A DNA stretch of 64,000 nucleotides, taken from Thunnus maccoyii (Eukaryota > Chordata > Actinopteri > Scombriformes > Scombridae). A program made the translations under genes and the position numbers. Under the pieces are notes generated by a model, which was not told the origin of the DNA, ran no database searches, and saw only the letters and a program-made list of their open reading frames with translations. Position 1 is the stretch's first letter, and each line of letters starts with the position of its first letter. Below are positions 1 through 12,699 of this stretch, piece after piece. The stretch covers positions 36,368,662 to 36,432,661 of the forward strand of contig NC_056533.1 of assembly GCF_910596095.1 (NCBI RefSeq), read 5' to 3'.

Positions 1-463
1 AGCAGAGATATCCAACATCATAACAGTTTATAAGGAACAGAGAAACACAAAAAGCATAATAGGTTTGCTTTAATACATTTTCAAAGACACTAAAAGGTGG
101 AATTGCATCAAAGGCAACTTTTGAAGTCCTCACTTTAATGATGTTTAATTGGTACTATATAGAGCAAAACTGAAGCCTTCATTACATCTATTTGGTTTGA
201 GATGCTACAAGTTCAAACCCACTACAGCATGAGAATTATGTTTTGATGGAGTCTTTAATTTCAGACAGGTCACCGGGAAGCAGGGATGTTTCTCTACAGT
301 TGTTTTGTGACAATTTTCAATGAAATATATGTTTTATTTCCTTTCTTTCTTTATGATTCAGCCAACCAGAAACATGTTTTACCGCGACAGGTGACAGAGG
401 TTCTGAGAAACACACTGACTGTGACGCTGGCACCGATTTGACTTTGAATAAAAGCTAATGATG

Positions 464-595
464 TTAGAGGGAAATAATGACATCCAGTAACACGACAGGA
501 TCAGACTTTCTGCTGTGATAAATGTGTCTTAATCCGTCCAGCGTGCCTCTCAGGCCGCTGCACGTCTGGATTACCAGCTGGGCCTGCAGGGCACA
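464..595 (-). CDS. Probable 3'-terminal coding exon of an unidentified gene
   Basis: On the minus strand a pyrimidine-rich tract ending in TTTTTCAG (acceptor AG at 597-596) opens a 44-codon frame that begins Cys-Ala-Leu-Gln and ends in TAA at 466-464. The 43 residues read as a plausible amphipathic helix rich in Leu, Arg and Gln, ending in a hydrophobic tail (DVIISL). A minus-strand AATAAA lies at 338-333, about 130 bases past the stop, as expected for a last exon. Codon use is GC-richer (CTG, CAG, GGC) than the surrounding AT-rich DNA. I do not recognise the protein. The rest of the gene would lie to the right or be separated by a long intron, and I could not find another exon before nqo1. 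It could also be a chance frame. Confidence 0.4.
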   Translation of the reverse strand, partial: CALQAQLVIQTCSGLRGTLDGLRHIYHSRKSDPVVLLDVIISL

Positions 596-879
596 CTGAA
601 AAACAAAAGTGTTACAACCAAGGGGCATGAACTGGAAACAGGCTGGAAGGACGGACAAATTCAGCCTGAGTCTGAGTTGTTTTGACTTTTAAAAACAGTT
701 TTATTGGTACATAATTAGTCAAGTGCGAGTACACCAGATTAGGTCTTTGTGTGAAACTGTTGTGAGAAAATCAGATCTGCCCCATAACAACATATTTTTC
801 TGTTCAAATGAAAAGCTCTCTAGCAACCTGAAGGTCAACAAAACTATACATGGGAGGCTACGTTGGGAGTCAGTGTTTC

Positions 880-1110
880 TTTTAACCATGACTGCCGTCG
901 TTCTCTCACCTTAACAAAGTTATAATTATAACCCAAACTACCATCTTTTCCTAACCCTAACCAAACCTTAACTATTTTGTTGTCACATCATAAAACAGAT
1001 CTATTTTTCAACAGTTTTGGAACACACAAACACATGATGTTGCCTTGACGACGGGGGCGTCAGAAAAGAAAAAGCTCCTAATTGTCGTTCTGAAGGACAA
1101 TTACAAATGG
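880..1110. repeat. Dispersed repeat related to the chemokine-array MITE
   Basis: The stretch with 'accttaacaaagttataattataacccaaac', 'cctaaccctaacc' and 'ttgttgtcacatcataaaac' has the same order of motifs as 34300-34510 and 39840-40050 in the chemokine units. It is an independent, more diverged copy of that family. The internal CCTAACCCTAACC is not a telomere tract. Confidence 0.5.
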
Positions 1111-1437
1111 CGTATATTTTTATTTTTAAGGACTTGTTTTTTTGTGCAGGTGAGTTCAGGAAACAGTCAGGTCATCATGTGTTAGCATGCTAACATTTTT
1201 TCTACTTAGCACTCAACACAAAGTACAGCTGAGGCTGATGGGAAGAGAGATGTGAAGCGTGAGGGGCCGCTGGTACTGAAAGTGTTTTTTCTCATTCCAT
1301 ATTCCATGTTGCATTTATCTTTTAAACAGTATCTTCATTATAAGTTAATTTAGAAAGACAAGACTCTCCTGGATAATATAACAATCACATAGGTTTATAT
1401 TATGATCACCATTTCAGTGATTTCAACTTAATATCGT

Positions 1438-2030
1438 CATTTGATTTGATTTGATTTGATTTATTGATTGGGACAGTGTGCAGTTTTAAACATTAAATAT
1501 GCACTGTACCGGAGTAAACTCGATGCTAATTTGCATCCGTAGTCCCCAACAATCAAAATATACAACAGCACAACAACAAACAGTACAAAGCAAAAAAAAA
1601 CAAAAACAAAAACACCACACAGAACACACCATACAAAATACAAAGCTACACACAACAGCACATCACATAAAACCACAATGTCAATTAGAAATTAATAATG
1701 TAAACTAGACTCAGCGGTCACACAGCTGATTGGTCTTGCGTATTTTTTTTTAGTTTGGCCTTGAATGTATTGATTGAACTACAGTTCTTCATATCACCAG
1801 GTAGGACGTTCCACTGAGTGATGGCTGACTGTCCAAATGAAATGGTACAATCTTGTATGGAGGATATTCTGGAGGATCTAATAGAACTTACTGAGCGAGT
1901 GAACAAAAAGTCACATAGTGGAGGAAGCCAAACCATTTAAAATTTTATAAACAAGGCACAAATTTGAGAATAATCTAAAATTGTCAAAGCTCAGTAAATT
2001 GTATTTCTCCAGTACCCTACAGTGATGGAC
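1438..2030 (-). mobile_element. 5'-truncated LINE 3' end with (ATCAA)n tail
   Basis: The minus strand from about 2030 to 1718 encodes a typical LINE C-terminal tail (pattern W-N-x-L-P followed by a F-K-x-x-L-K helix; frame at 1936-1718). It is followed by a 3' UTR and ends in a pentanucleotide tail, visible on the plus strand as (TTTGA)n at 1438-1462. A homologous UTR segment without coding sequence lies at 11100-11260. Lone 3' ends with short tandem tails are the usual product of incomplete target-primed reverse transcription. The clade is uncertain. Confidence 0.5.
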
Positions 2031-2504
2031 TGTATTATGATATCTCTAAATACTACAGTACCCATGAGCTTCGTCATTGTAAACAAAACGGGTCACCATA
2101 GTCGCTGAATTCACTCAAAAGTGAAATTAAAACTGAACTGATTCACGTTGGGGTTAAAAAATGAAGTTTCCACCTGCGGTTAGCGGTGCACAAGACTGAA
2201 TCTTAAGCGCTGTGATTGGATGTTTCTTGCAAAAAAAAAATGCACCTTGGGAGCTGTAGCTAACTTCTGCCTCTAAGTTTCTATGTACACAGTCTTTAAC
2301 TCTAACTTTTTATCGATGTTTTCTAACGCAGTTGTTCATCTTCTGTGCTGACGATTTAACCGGGAGAGTTTCATGTCGATCAAATTGTGAGTCACTAACA
2401 CTGTCTATGGAACCATTGGAAATAGCTCTTTGAAACTCTATTATATTTACTGGTATTTAGTCATAAACCAAAGTGTTGAACATATTCTATTTGTGCCCTC
2501 ATGG

Positions 2505-2745
2505 TGGCAGTAGAGGGGATCATCAAAGTTATTAGGATTCATCCTCTGAGAACCATGAACGTCTGTAAGAAACTTGATGCCAATCCATCTTGTTGATGTT
2601 GAGTTATTTCAGAGGATAAGTGTAAACTTTGACCTGCTGGTGGCGCTAGAGCAATATTCAGGTATCTGTACCAAATCTTTAGTTGTTGAGATATTTCATT
2701 CGGGACCAAAGTGGTGGAGTGACCGACCAATGTTGAAATCCATAG
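2505..2745. repeat. Dispersed teleost repeat
   Basis: The block contains 'gaggggatcatcaaagttattaggattcatcctctg' followed by 'ttgttgagatatttcattcgggaccaaagtggtgg'. I recall this composite as a very common interspersed repeat in perciform genomes. No coding capacity is evident; the short frames on both strands are not supported. Confidence 0.45.
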
Positions 2746-5121
2746 AGCTCAACTGTCTCCCAACTGTCAACACTGAGGTATAGTTTTGTTTTTATCCTGG
2801 TAACACAATGTCGGTTTTTATCTTTTGGGCTTTGAAAAGGTTTCGTGAACATCTCAGTCTCTAGTCCATCACTTGAACAAAGTAATGTGCAACTAGATTT
2901 ATTATGTTCTCTTTGAGCTTCTGTATCCGTAGTGGTTAAACATTAAGGAGTGTAAAGTTAATTTTGCACTGGAACTTTGAAATAGCCAATAAAGTCAATT
3001 AAGTTGCCCTGCCTTGCATTTGACTGACCTGCTAATGCACTGTGACTCTTGCACTGAAATATTTACCTTCAGACAGGTAATCTGAGCAGGTCTCATTGCA
3101 GAGTCTCACCCAGGTGATCAGCAGGTGACAGAAGCGTCCAGGTAACATTCCTGTCGCATTCCAGTCTGTCAAGCCTGACACGCAACGCACATGCCGAAGG
3201 CGTGTCTGATCCACTGCGGGATAACTCCGCCTCAGGGTGACTGTGGGAGCACGTCGGGTAGCGTGGAAACGTTAAAAAATATGTAATCTAGTGGAAAGCT
3301 GTGTTAAGACGTCAGCTTTTATGATATGGCTTTTATCAAACGCCTACATCCTGTTGATTTTATTATTACAAACTAAATGTCTGAAACAGAAGATTAGATA
3401 AGTGTCAGGGTGGTCAACGGAAAGACACTTCATTACAACACTACATAACAATGTTATGGTTACAGTTTGGTTATGTTTAGGAAAAGATGATGTTTTAAGT
3501 ACCAAATAAGTAGTCATGCTTACAATAACAACCACATAGGCTAGTTAAACCTACATTAACTGATTTCTTCTCCTCTTGTTTTCAGTGGAAACAAGTAGTG
3601 AACACAACAGTGACCTATCATGACTTTTTATGTTATGTGTGTCCACATCCAGCAGTCACGTAGCAATATTATCATTCATTTGGAGTCGTGTTTCTGTCCA
3701 CCCGGTGAATTTAAGTCCAATATTCACTCTCTTTAAGCTTCTGTTTCTGCTCTCTACCAACTCCTGACTATGTTCACCAGCTAGTCTACAGCTAACTGCG
3801 TCTGCTTGTCGTTTGGTGCTGAGCAGGTAGTGTACAGTGGCTTTTTAGAGATTTTTCTCTGAAAACGACGCTATGAGAGCGCTGAGAGTGAACCAAAACA
3901 GTAAAGTTGCAGCCGGACAGTTAAACAATGAGCTGAAACTTGATATAAAGCTCTGTTAAGAAAACAAAGCAACAGGTAGCATCACAATATGTATCGCTAT
4001 TGTCTATGCAGGTATTTTGTATTTATTTATTCATTTATTTTGCATAAACCAAGATTCCATTAGAACAAGAAATACTTTATTGCATGGATTGTGCTACCTT
4101 ACAGTATATGTCACATAATTTAATCAGAAATGCTGCAATATGCTAAGTCTTTGAAGTCCAAATAAGCAGAAATGTCTGCAGAAAATCCCGACATTTGACA
4201 TTAAAATAATCAATGGCATGATCTTTTACCAGATTCAGGCATAAAATAAAGAAAACAGATAAACCAGAGCAGGAACAGTAGGGTCTACAAGGCCAATACT
4301 TGTATAAATATAACAGACAGATGTGACTTTAATTAATTAAAACATTGAGAAACTAGTACTGTTATGGCTCAGGGAGATATGAATTTATCACATGTAGAAA
4401 AACATTTCTATCGAGGCAACATGTGGGCAAACTTCACCTGATGAGGAAGATCAACTATTAAAAGCTCCAGAGCAGCTACTAATAAACTAATGAATGGTGA
4501 AAAGGGGTTTTATCTTTTAGTGTTAGGCCATCTTGCCCTCCATTTCCCTCAAAACATTATTAATATTAATATATCATATTAGAATTATTATAATCCCTTT
4601 TTGTGAGAAGTTTTCTCACCTACTCGACCAGCTTTTGTCACGCTGACAGACTCAGAGTGAAATCCAAGTCGGTCATAAAAGCCTGTTTGCAAAGAAAGTG
4701 GTGACAGGTGACATTAAACACGGGGACTTGACTGAACAGCTCGGGCTTTTACTAAACCGACGCCTTCCTCCACTTCTCTTCTAACGAGGTGAAATTAAGT
4801 CGGATTAAAGCGTTTATTAAGCCTCATGACCCTGTCGGATAATCCCTTGAAAGTGACCCAAACATTCTTTTCCAGGCCAAATGAAACCAATCTCATTCAA
4901 CTGCACCAGTGAATCCGCAGCCTGACTGACTCACACACACACGCCTCCTCCCTTTCAAAACACTGAACTAAACCGGTCCTGCAGTTTTGACAGCAGACTT
5001 TTTTTTTTTTTTTTTTTTCTTCTCGGTTCCTCCGGTGTGTAGTTGTAACTTCGAGAAATATCTTGCTCCATCTGATATCCAATCTTAACCATGTTTCTCA
5101 CGCACAGAAAGCCACAGGGTC

Positions 5122-5128
5122 TATAAGA
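5122..5128 (+). promoter_or_regulatory. nqo1: TATA-like box of nqo1
   Basis: TATAAGA lies 73 bases before the nqo1 start codon at 5195. It would place transcription initiation near 5150 and give a 5' UTR of about 45 bases. No perfect TGACnnnGC antioxidant response element was seen nearby; the closest is TGACTCA at 4927. The call rests on position and sequence only. Confidence 0.4.
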
Positions 5129-5194
5129 GCCACGGTGCCACCAGGAACCTGGTCTACAGTGCAGACGGATCCGACACACAGACACACACGCAGC

Positions 5195-8100
5195 ATGGGT
5201 GAGTCTCCGCTCTGATTTACTGACAACACCTCCTATAAACCTGCTTGTCTGCTGCTGCTGCTCCGATATGCAAAGCTTCTCTGTACAAACAAAGTCTGGT
5301 TAGATTATTGACAGGTTTTTTCTGCATTCGCTCACAGCTGTTTACAATTCACATATGTTAAAATATTCACAAAAAAAATTATTATGTAGATCTAAATTGT
5401 CAATCTGTGTAACACCCTCAGAACTGTAAAAACTCCATATTTCTATCAGAAGACAATGACCTTGGTTTTGTGTCATTTGTGTCATTTTCACATTCATATA
5501 AACTAATATAATATAATATAACACGGTACACTGTAAAACCTATAAAATGATCCATTGTGTTAAATCAGTACTCATGTTTATTATTAACTCAGTGTGATTA
5601 CATTAGATAAGATTGTCAGTTTTAAATCAGGTCAGAAAACTTACAGTCATGAGTTCAGTCTTGTAGCTTAAAATGATGAGTTCACTGAATGTCCAACTGT
5701 TAGCTTATTTATTTAGGTTAAAATTCTCCAAAAAAGCTCTCCTTCTTTCTAAGCTGCATGAAGTGAGACAATAGAGGCTTGTTCCTACATATGTCTCAAA
5801 TGTGTCACATGATCTTCTCTGATCTAAAGTAAAGCAGCTTTAATCGATATTTATCATTATAACAGTCTGATCCGTCAGTGTGTCGGTCGTGGCTCGTAGT
5901 GATGAACCTACAGAGAATTATCTGCAGCTCCTCTCGGAGCTTTATAGTGAGTTTCAGCTCGTTGTTTATCTGTCCGGCTGCAACTTCACTGTTTTGGTTC
6001 AGTCTCAGCAGCTCTCATAGTGTCGTTTGTGGCTGCTGTTTTCAGAGAAAAAGCTGTAAGAACTGGTCTAAATGTAGCTGCCAGCAAAACATTAAAAGCT
6101 GCAACAGTTACATGATAGATTAGTTCATGAGTTATCAAACTTTACATTATTATTCATAAAACCAAATCATCAGGTTATAATACACAGATCTGAGTAACTT
6201 CAAACAGTATTTTTATATGTGTCACATGACCATGCAAAATGTAAAGTGCTCCCTTGTACTTACAAACCCACAAAGACCAACTCTGCAGTTTTAACATTTT
6301 TTTTTTTACGCCCTAAAACTTCACTGTTCTGGCTCACTATGACTCTAACTCTCATCACCCCTTGTTTCCAGATGCAGGCAGATGTTTTCAGTGATAAACC
6401 CTCCACAGTACATTACCTGTCCAGTATCACACAGCAAAGCTGACAAAGCTGGTGTGAGCACAGTGACATCAGAAGCTTTATTACGTACAATAAACCTGTT
6501 GTGTTACTGGTTCAGCTCTGTTTCTTTTCTGTCTTTTGCCTCGAGGAACATTCAGATTGTGGTTTCTCTGTTCCAACACACAGAGGAATCCCTTGTTTTA
6601 AAAGCAGTGATCACAGATCAGCAGACTGCGTTAAAGACAGTCTCCGAACGCTCGCACAGCGCCAACGCCTTTAATTTAACACCTACTCATCCTGCTTTAT
6701 TGTGTCACAATTAAAACTGCTGCTGACGCCCGGCGCGTCGGCCTCGTCAGACACGTTTCACAGCTCCTTTAATGTCATTATTTGTCATTCAGCTGTGTTT
6801 CAGGTCCGGCGACGGAGGGACGCTACAGTTCCTGTTTAGGTTTATCTGTCTGCTATATTTTCTGTGTGCATCTAGTAAAAGATCAAACCACTGATTATCT
6901 TAACGTAATGCCAACTGTCTGGTTTTTCTGCAGACGTGTGGCTTACTTAGAGAATTTCAGAGCTTGTTTTCTCTTTCAAGAGATGTCGTTTGTTGCTGTA
7001 AAGTTTGGATTTTAGAATATTATGGAGAAAAAAAAAGATCTCTCATAAGGCACCCATTACAAGTTGTATCAAATAACTTTATCAAGGTTAATTGATGCCA
7101 TATAGATCCGTTCTGATAAATGTTTCTCAACCTTTACACCTGCCGACCTGATGGACTGTTGTAAAACACTTCACCACACTTTATTAACGAGCAGAATCAT
7201 TGATTTATTTGCTCTTTGCATGAAAGTTTTGCTCTTTACACTTTATTAATGACCTACTAACATTTATAACTGTGTAAAACTTAATGAGGAGGAGAAACAA
7301 CAGCCAAAGGAACGTTTCACAACCGTGTAACCCGGCAGTTGTTCTTATTAATGGATTATAACTGATCTAAGAAGCATTAGTAAATTATTTTTAGCGGCGT
7401 GACTTATAAGTTTTAAGTTCAAGTTCAAACGTATTTGTCATTCCAACCACATCCATATAGAAATACGCATACAGTAGGACGGAGATGCGTTTCTCAGGAA
7501 CAGGGTGCAAAAATCTACTAACATACCTAGAAACACATAAGAACAGTTAAAAACTCAATAAAAAGAAGCAGATTAGTAGACCAGCGCTATGCTAAAAAAG
7601 TGCAATTAAGTAACTGAATGTAAAATATTTTAGGAAAGGCATAGGAAAGGTTTTACACAAAATAAATAAAGCCGAAATAGATCATATAATATTAAAAAAT
7701 AGCCGACATTGCTAAAAGTTAGCAATGATCCTTTGACTTTTTCTTGAACATTTGCGTTTTTTTCCGTAATGTAAAACTTAATAATACAAAAAAGATGATA
7801 AAAAACTGTCATTATATATATTTTTATATATTTTTTGTACTGATGTAAATTGCCACGTAAATGTGTTTGTCTATCTGTGTGTGTTTGACAGCTCAGAAGA
7901 CGGCTCTGATCGTTTACGCCCACCAGAGCACCGGCTCGTTCAACGCGGCGGTTCGAGACGTGGCGGTGCAGGAGCTGACGGAGCAGGGCTACAGGGTCGT
8001 CGTGTCTGACCTGTACGCCATGAACTTCAAAGCTAACGCCACCCAGGACGACATCATCGGTAATCCCTGTCTGTCACTGACTAAATTACCGAGCGAGCAC

Positions 8101-11100
8101 AAAACAAAGTCAAACCCTGAGCGGCCTGCAAGATCTGCTTTGCTCTTTTTTTTCTGGAACACTTGAGAACAAACGAGGGATATTAAGGTCACAATACATA
8201 ATTAAAGGATAAAGCTGGTGTTATTCTATATTTTATTGCTGACAAATCGCATGAAAATGCCAAAACCGACAATGTGTTAGTTTGTTGATCGATTCTTTCT
8301 GCCCCGAGCGCATCGGCTCCTACTGACATAAATCTTTAAAAACAGCTCACAAATATATATTTTCCTGTTAAAAATAGACTCAGTACTTTCCTAAAACAGC
8401 TGGGCACTGAAATGTTTAACAAACGTTACTAAAACAGGAGGAAATACTGCATTTGTTGGGGACTATTTTCATCGGCGGATGAATCCATGTTTGTTGCTCT
8501 AGTGAGTATTTCTTCAGCAGGACGGTGTGTGTTAGATTGAATAAATAAACTACAATAAACTACAGTGTATGTAAGATAAATTAAGCTCTGGATACACACA
8601 CAATACTTGTTAGTAGATAAGTTCGTTGTTGGTTTGGATCTTTTCATGGGATTTATCGCCAGCAAGAGAAACATAGAATATCATCAGATTTATCCTCTAA
8701 GCTCTGACAGCGTGTGTCATGTCCAGGTGATCTGAAGAACCCGGAGCTTTTCCAGTACGGAGACGAGACCATGCACGCCTGGATGGAGGGCCGCCTCAGT
8801 GACGACATCGTAGCAGAGCAGCGCAAAGTAGAAGAGGCTGAACTCATCATCTTCCAGGTCAGAGGTCACTCACATCTCTTGTTTGTTGTTATTATGTGCT
8901 GAACGAGCGGCAACTACCACGACGGCACATAATATTCAAATAATACTTTCCAAAACAAGGAATACAGAATCAATAAATTATGGGATAAGCAAAGACAAAA
9001 AGGAAAATAATTTACTTAAATAATTAAAAAAAAAAAACAATAAAGTAAATGCATTAAGTGGATTGTTGTGTCTCTTTCTGCAGTTTCCTTTGTACTGGTT
9101 CAGTGTGCCGGCCATCATGAAGGGCTGGATGGACAGAGTGCTGGCACAAGGCTTCGCTTTCTCCCTGGAAAAGATGTACAATAACGGCATTTTCAAGGTC
9201 TGTCTCAGGTGGACAATTACAGTAGATCTACTGAACCAACATGAGACAAACAAAATGCTGATAATGATAAAATGAAATATCATAACTTTGAGGTACTTGT
9301 ACTTCCCTTGAGTATTTCCATGTGATGCTACTTTATACTTCCACTCCACTACATTTCAGAGGGAAATATTGTACTTTCTACTCCACTACATTTATTTGAC
9401 AGCTTTAGTTACTTTTCAGATGAAGATTTGACACAATGGATAATATAACAAGCTTTTAAAATACAACACATTGTTAAAGATGAAACCAGTGGTTTCCAAC
9501 CTTTTTTGGCTTTTGACGTCTTACAAAAAGCAGTGTGTAGTCGGGGTCACATTTCACATGTCTATGAGTTGTTAACAGCTCCACCAAATAGTGATTTTTC
9601 CCTCTAAACTTCTCACATGCTTTCATTTCAATAAATGTTCAAATGATCCAATATTTCAGCAAAAATCAAAGATTAGAGAAAAAGTCCAAAAACTGAAAAC
9701 AGATTTATGTATCAGAACTTTGTTTTTTCTTCTTTCCTCTCCCATTAATCATCTCACGACCCCTCAGATTTATCTGCTGACCCTTTGGAGGGGTTCCTAG
9801 GTTGGGAACCACTGGACTAAACTAGCTAACTGTATATAAAGTAGTGTAAACTAGCTCCACCTCCAGCAGCTACAACAGTAACATGCTGCTCTAACACTGA
9901 TGCTTCACTATTAATAATCTAATGATGTCATATATAATAATATATCAGTCAGAGGAACCAAACCACTACTTTTACTGCAATACTTTAACTACATCAAGCT
10001 CATAATACTTATGTACTTTTACTGCAATACTTTAACTACATCAAGCTCATAATACTTATGTACTTTTACTTAAGGAGGATTTTTCATGCATGAGTTTTAC
10101 TTGCAATGGAGTATTTTTACATTGTTGTACTTTTACTTAAGTAAAGCATCTGAATACTTCTTCCACTACTGCAGATTATAATATAATATAATATACATTT
10201 ATAGGTCACAAAAACAATGCACCATGATACTGTTATTCCATCAGATATAATACAATAAAAATGCTACATTATTGTCAAATTTTAGAAAAAAGAAGCTGTT
10301 TGAATTCACTCCTGAAGTTTAATCAACTTCTCCCACAAACATGCAGTTACTGTGTTTTCCTCACAGATCAGCACCTATACGAGTAATTATATTTTAGTAC
10401 AGTTCCTCTCATCACACTCTTTAAAAACTATTTTTTATGTTTCTCTGAAGAAAAAGAAAGCGATGTTGTCCTTCTCGACCGGAGCGACACAGACTATGTT
10501 CCGCCCTGATGGCATCAACGGAGACATCAACATCTCACTGTGGCCTCTACAGGTGAGTCTGAACAGCCTGTTTAAGCAGAATTAAATTGTTGTTCTTGTT
10601 ACTTTATTTTTTGTAATTTAATGTTACTGTTAACAGCATGTACGCTGAGCCAACCTACTCTGTACAAATAAAGGTTAAATAAATAGAATAAATCAATTAT
10701 TCACCAGATATTAGGTGATATATAGTGTATATGGTGCATGAATATAAGCATAAAGCATTATGCTTTATTTAAACTGAAATACATCAATGTAGATAATAAC
10801 GACTTGTACTATATTTTATTTAGATTCATTTTTTTTATTTGCATATAAAATGTCAAATTAAATTTTAAGAACCAAACTATATATCAATAAATCAATAAAT
10901 TTGTGCCTGTAATTGGGGGGATCCTGCAAAAAGAAAACTTGTTTTCAATCATAAATAACCAAAGATATTCCATCAGTCATTCTGAAGCTTTTTTTCTCAC
11001 TTTTATCATAAGGCTTTTTTATAATCTTTATTTATTAATTTACCTTTTTATTCTTTTTACGTCTGCCCTTGTAAGGCACTTTGTAATTGCTGATTTTTAT

Positions 11101-11759
11101 ACGTGCTATATTTATTTTATTTATTTGTTTGTACTTGATAGGGACAGAGCACATTAATGAACATCAGTATAAAATACAAGATGTAAACACGCTGGAGTTA
11201 GCAAAAAAATGCTAATTTATATCCGTGTTCCCTATAGGCAGGTAACAAAAACAGAAACAGTTCAAGTAACAACATGCAAATACACAAGTAGAAAAAGACA
11301 AAATACATTGTACACATGTCCAATTATATAATAATATGTATATAAATATATTGTTATTGGTGGCGGATGGTCGTTAACCTGCTTCTCTCTTATTTCTGTC
11401 TCCCTCCTTTCTTTCAGAACGGGACTCTGCACTTCTGTGGATTTCAGGTTCTGGCTCCTCAGATATTCTGGAGTCCGGCTCACTGTCCCCCCGCCGTGCG
11501 AACCGCGATGCTAGAAGGGTGGCGGACCCGACTAAAAGGACTGCTGGCTGAAAAGTGTTTGACCTTTGCCCCCTGCGAGATGTTTGACCTCAGCTTTCAA
11601 GGGGGGTTCATGCTGCGGCCCAAGGTGAAGGAGGAGCAAGAGTCGCAGCCCTTCGGTATCACCACGGGACACCATTTAGGGAAACCGCTGCCGCCTGACA
11701 ACCAAATCAAAGTTCAACCCACTGATGAGAATAGTGTGAAACCATCCTGCAGGAACTAG
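5195..11759 (+). CDS. nqo1: NAD(P)H quinone dehydrogenase 1 (six coding exons, 286 aa)
   Basis: This flavoprotein performs two-electron reduction of quinones with NAD(P)H in the cytosol. Coding exons: 5195-5198 (ATGG), 7892-8059, 8727-8857, 9084-9197, 10451-10552 and 11418-11759. All junctions are GT..AG and the frame closes exactly at 861 nt including TAG. The N-terminus MAQKTALIVYAHQSTGSFN carries the flavodoxin-fold FAD-binding loop. Exon 4 starts FPLYWFSVPAIMKGW, the quinone/FAD pocket. Exon 5 holds STG, the counterpart of the TTGG loop. Exon 6 ends with GHHLGKPLPPDNQIK, the C-terminal domain diagnostic of NQO1, plus about 15 extra residues compared with the 274-aa human protein. Oddities: positions equivalent to human Tyr126, Tyr128, Tyr155 and His161 are Phe, Leu, Phe and Asn. 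Intron 4 contains a hAT-like MITE. Identity is near certain; orthology (single pro-orthologue versus paralogue) is not. Confidence 0.95.
9286..10172 (-). mobile_element. hAT-like MITE copy in nqo1 intron 4
   Basis: This is an inverted, slightly truncated copy of the 59988-61031 element. It ends in 'ttcttccactactg', the complement of that element's CAGTGGTGGAGGAA start, and lacks about 60 bases of the other end. It has two tandem copies of a 47-bp unit (9982-10075) where the 59988 copy has about four. Over about 200 bases (9591-9800) the two copies translate identically in the same relative frame, which suggests recent spread of the family. Confidence 0.7.
11100..11260 (-). repeat. LINE 3'-UTR fragment
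   Basis: The order 'gggacagagcacattaatgaacatc', then 'gttagcaaaaaaatgctaattt' and 'ccgtgttccctataggcagg' parallels 1468-1550 ('gggacagtgtgcag..', 'gatgctaatttgcatccgtagtcccc'). It is a second copy of the same LINE tail, lying in the last nqo1 intron. Confidence 0.4.
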
Positions 11760-12212
11760 AACCTTCTCTTCACTCATGAATGTGCCTTTAAACCATCTAT
11801 ATACTGTATGTGACAAGATTACTTTAATACCAAAATACTGTATGACAATGAAAAAACTCTGCACACGGTCTCACTTACTGCTGAAATATTGAAAAAGTCT
11901 TTGGACGAATTGAGACTAGTGTCCTTAATATGTTTGATCTTAAGTCACTTGTTTTCTATTTTTGATCTTTGGGGTCACATAGATGTTACTTAAGATTTAT
12001 TGGTGTTGTTATATTCTGTCATTTTGTATTCTTCTAATCTTTTTAATGCTTTTGCGACGGTGACAGGATATTTGTTGTGTTAGTTCAACGTTCTCATCAG
12101 TCAAACTAATGTTTATAGTCCTCTGATTGGATGATTGAGGCAGCTCCTATGTACTCCCTCTCTATATATATATGTATGGAAGTGTGTTGATGCCGCTGAA
12201 ACGTTGTGATCT

Positions 12213-12263
12213 AATAAATATTCCAGCAGTAAGTGAGAAAGTGTTTAATGAAGCTGAAATAAA
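12213..12263 (+). terminator. nqo1: nqo1 polyadenylation signals
   Basis: Two AATAAA hexamers at 12213-12218 and 12258-12263 lie 454 and 499 bases past the nqo1 stop codon. They give a 3' UTR of roughly half a kilobase. No earlier AATAAA was seen between 11760 and 12212. Confidence 0.55.
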
Positions 12264-12699
12264 ACCATTTAGAACAATGACTTGAACTTATTTTTATTTT
12301 AGATGCATAACGTGTTTTTCATTTGCATTTACACAGTGATGGAAAGTAAACAGTAAGTGCATTTATTCATCTCTGAAGTACAATTTTGAGGCAATCAATA
12401 AATAATCAAGTGGAGTATATTTTGCTGATAATACAGGACAAATGTTCACTGTGTGTATTTATTTTCATTTTTACTATTTACTGGTTATTTCTGTGTACTG
12501 TGTACAAAGAACATCTATGTCTTTCTATTCTGGAAAAGGGTCTTTCCTCTGTTGATCTTACTGAGATTTCTCCGTTTTTTTCTACATTTAAGAATTTTTT
12601 GAAGTTTCCTTCCATGAACCGAAGCTCTAAGTACAGAGGGTTTGTACAGATGTTTTTGGACTATATAGATTTGTTATGGTACCTGAAGATTCGCTAGTA

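Larger units (their letters stand above)
596..5120. other. Intergenic, repeat-containing, no gene seen
   Basis: Apart from the repeats listed, this stretch holds only short frames with no splice context, composition or motif support. A (T)n run of about 21 bases begins near 5000. A TGACTCA (AP-1/TRE-like) site sits at 4927-4933, about 190 bases upstream of the nqo1 TATA-like box. It lacks the GC of a full antioxidant response element. Confidence 0.5.

Noticed and set aside
933-970. CCTAACCCTAACC resembling telomere repeat
   Set aside because: Only about two units, also inside dispersed copies at 34360 and 39895; part of a transposon family, not an interstitial telomere.
4927-4933. Antioxidant response element controlling nqo1
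   Set aside because: The site is TGACTCACA, matching AP-1 but lacking the GC required in TGACnnnGC, so it is noted only as AP-1-like.
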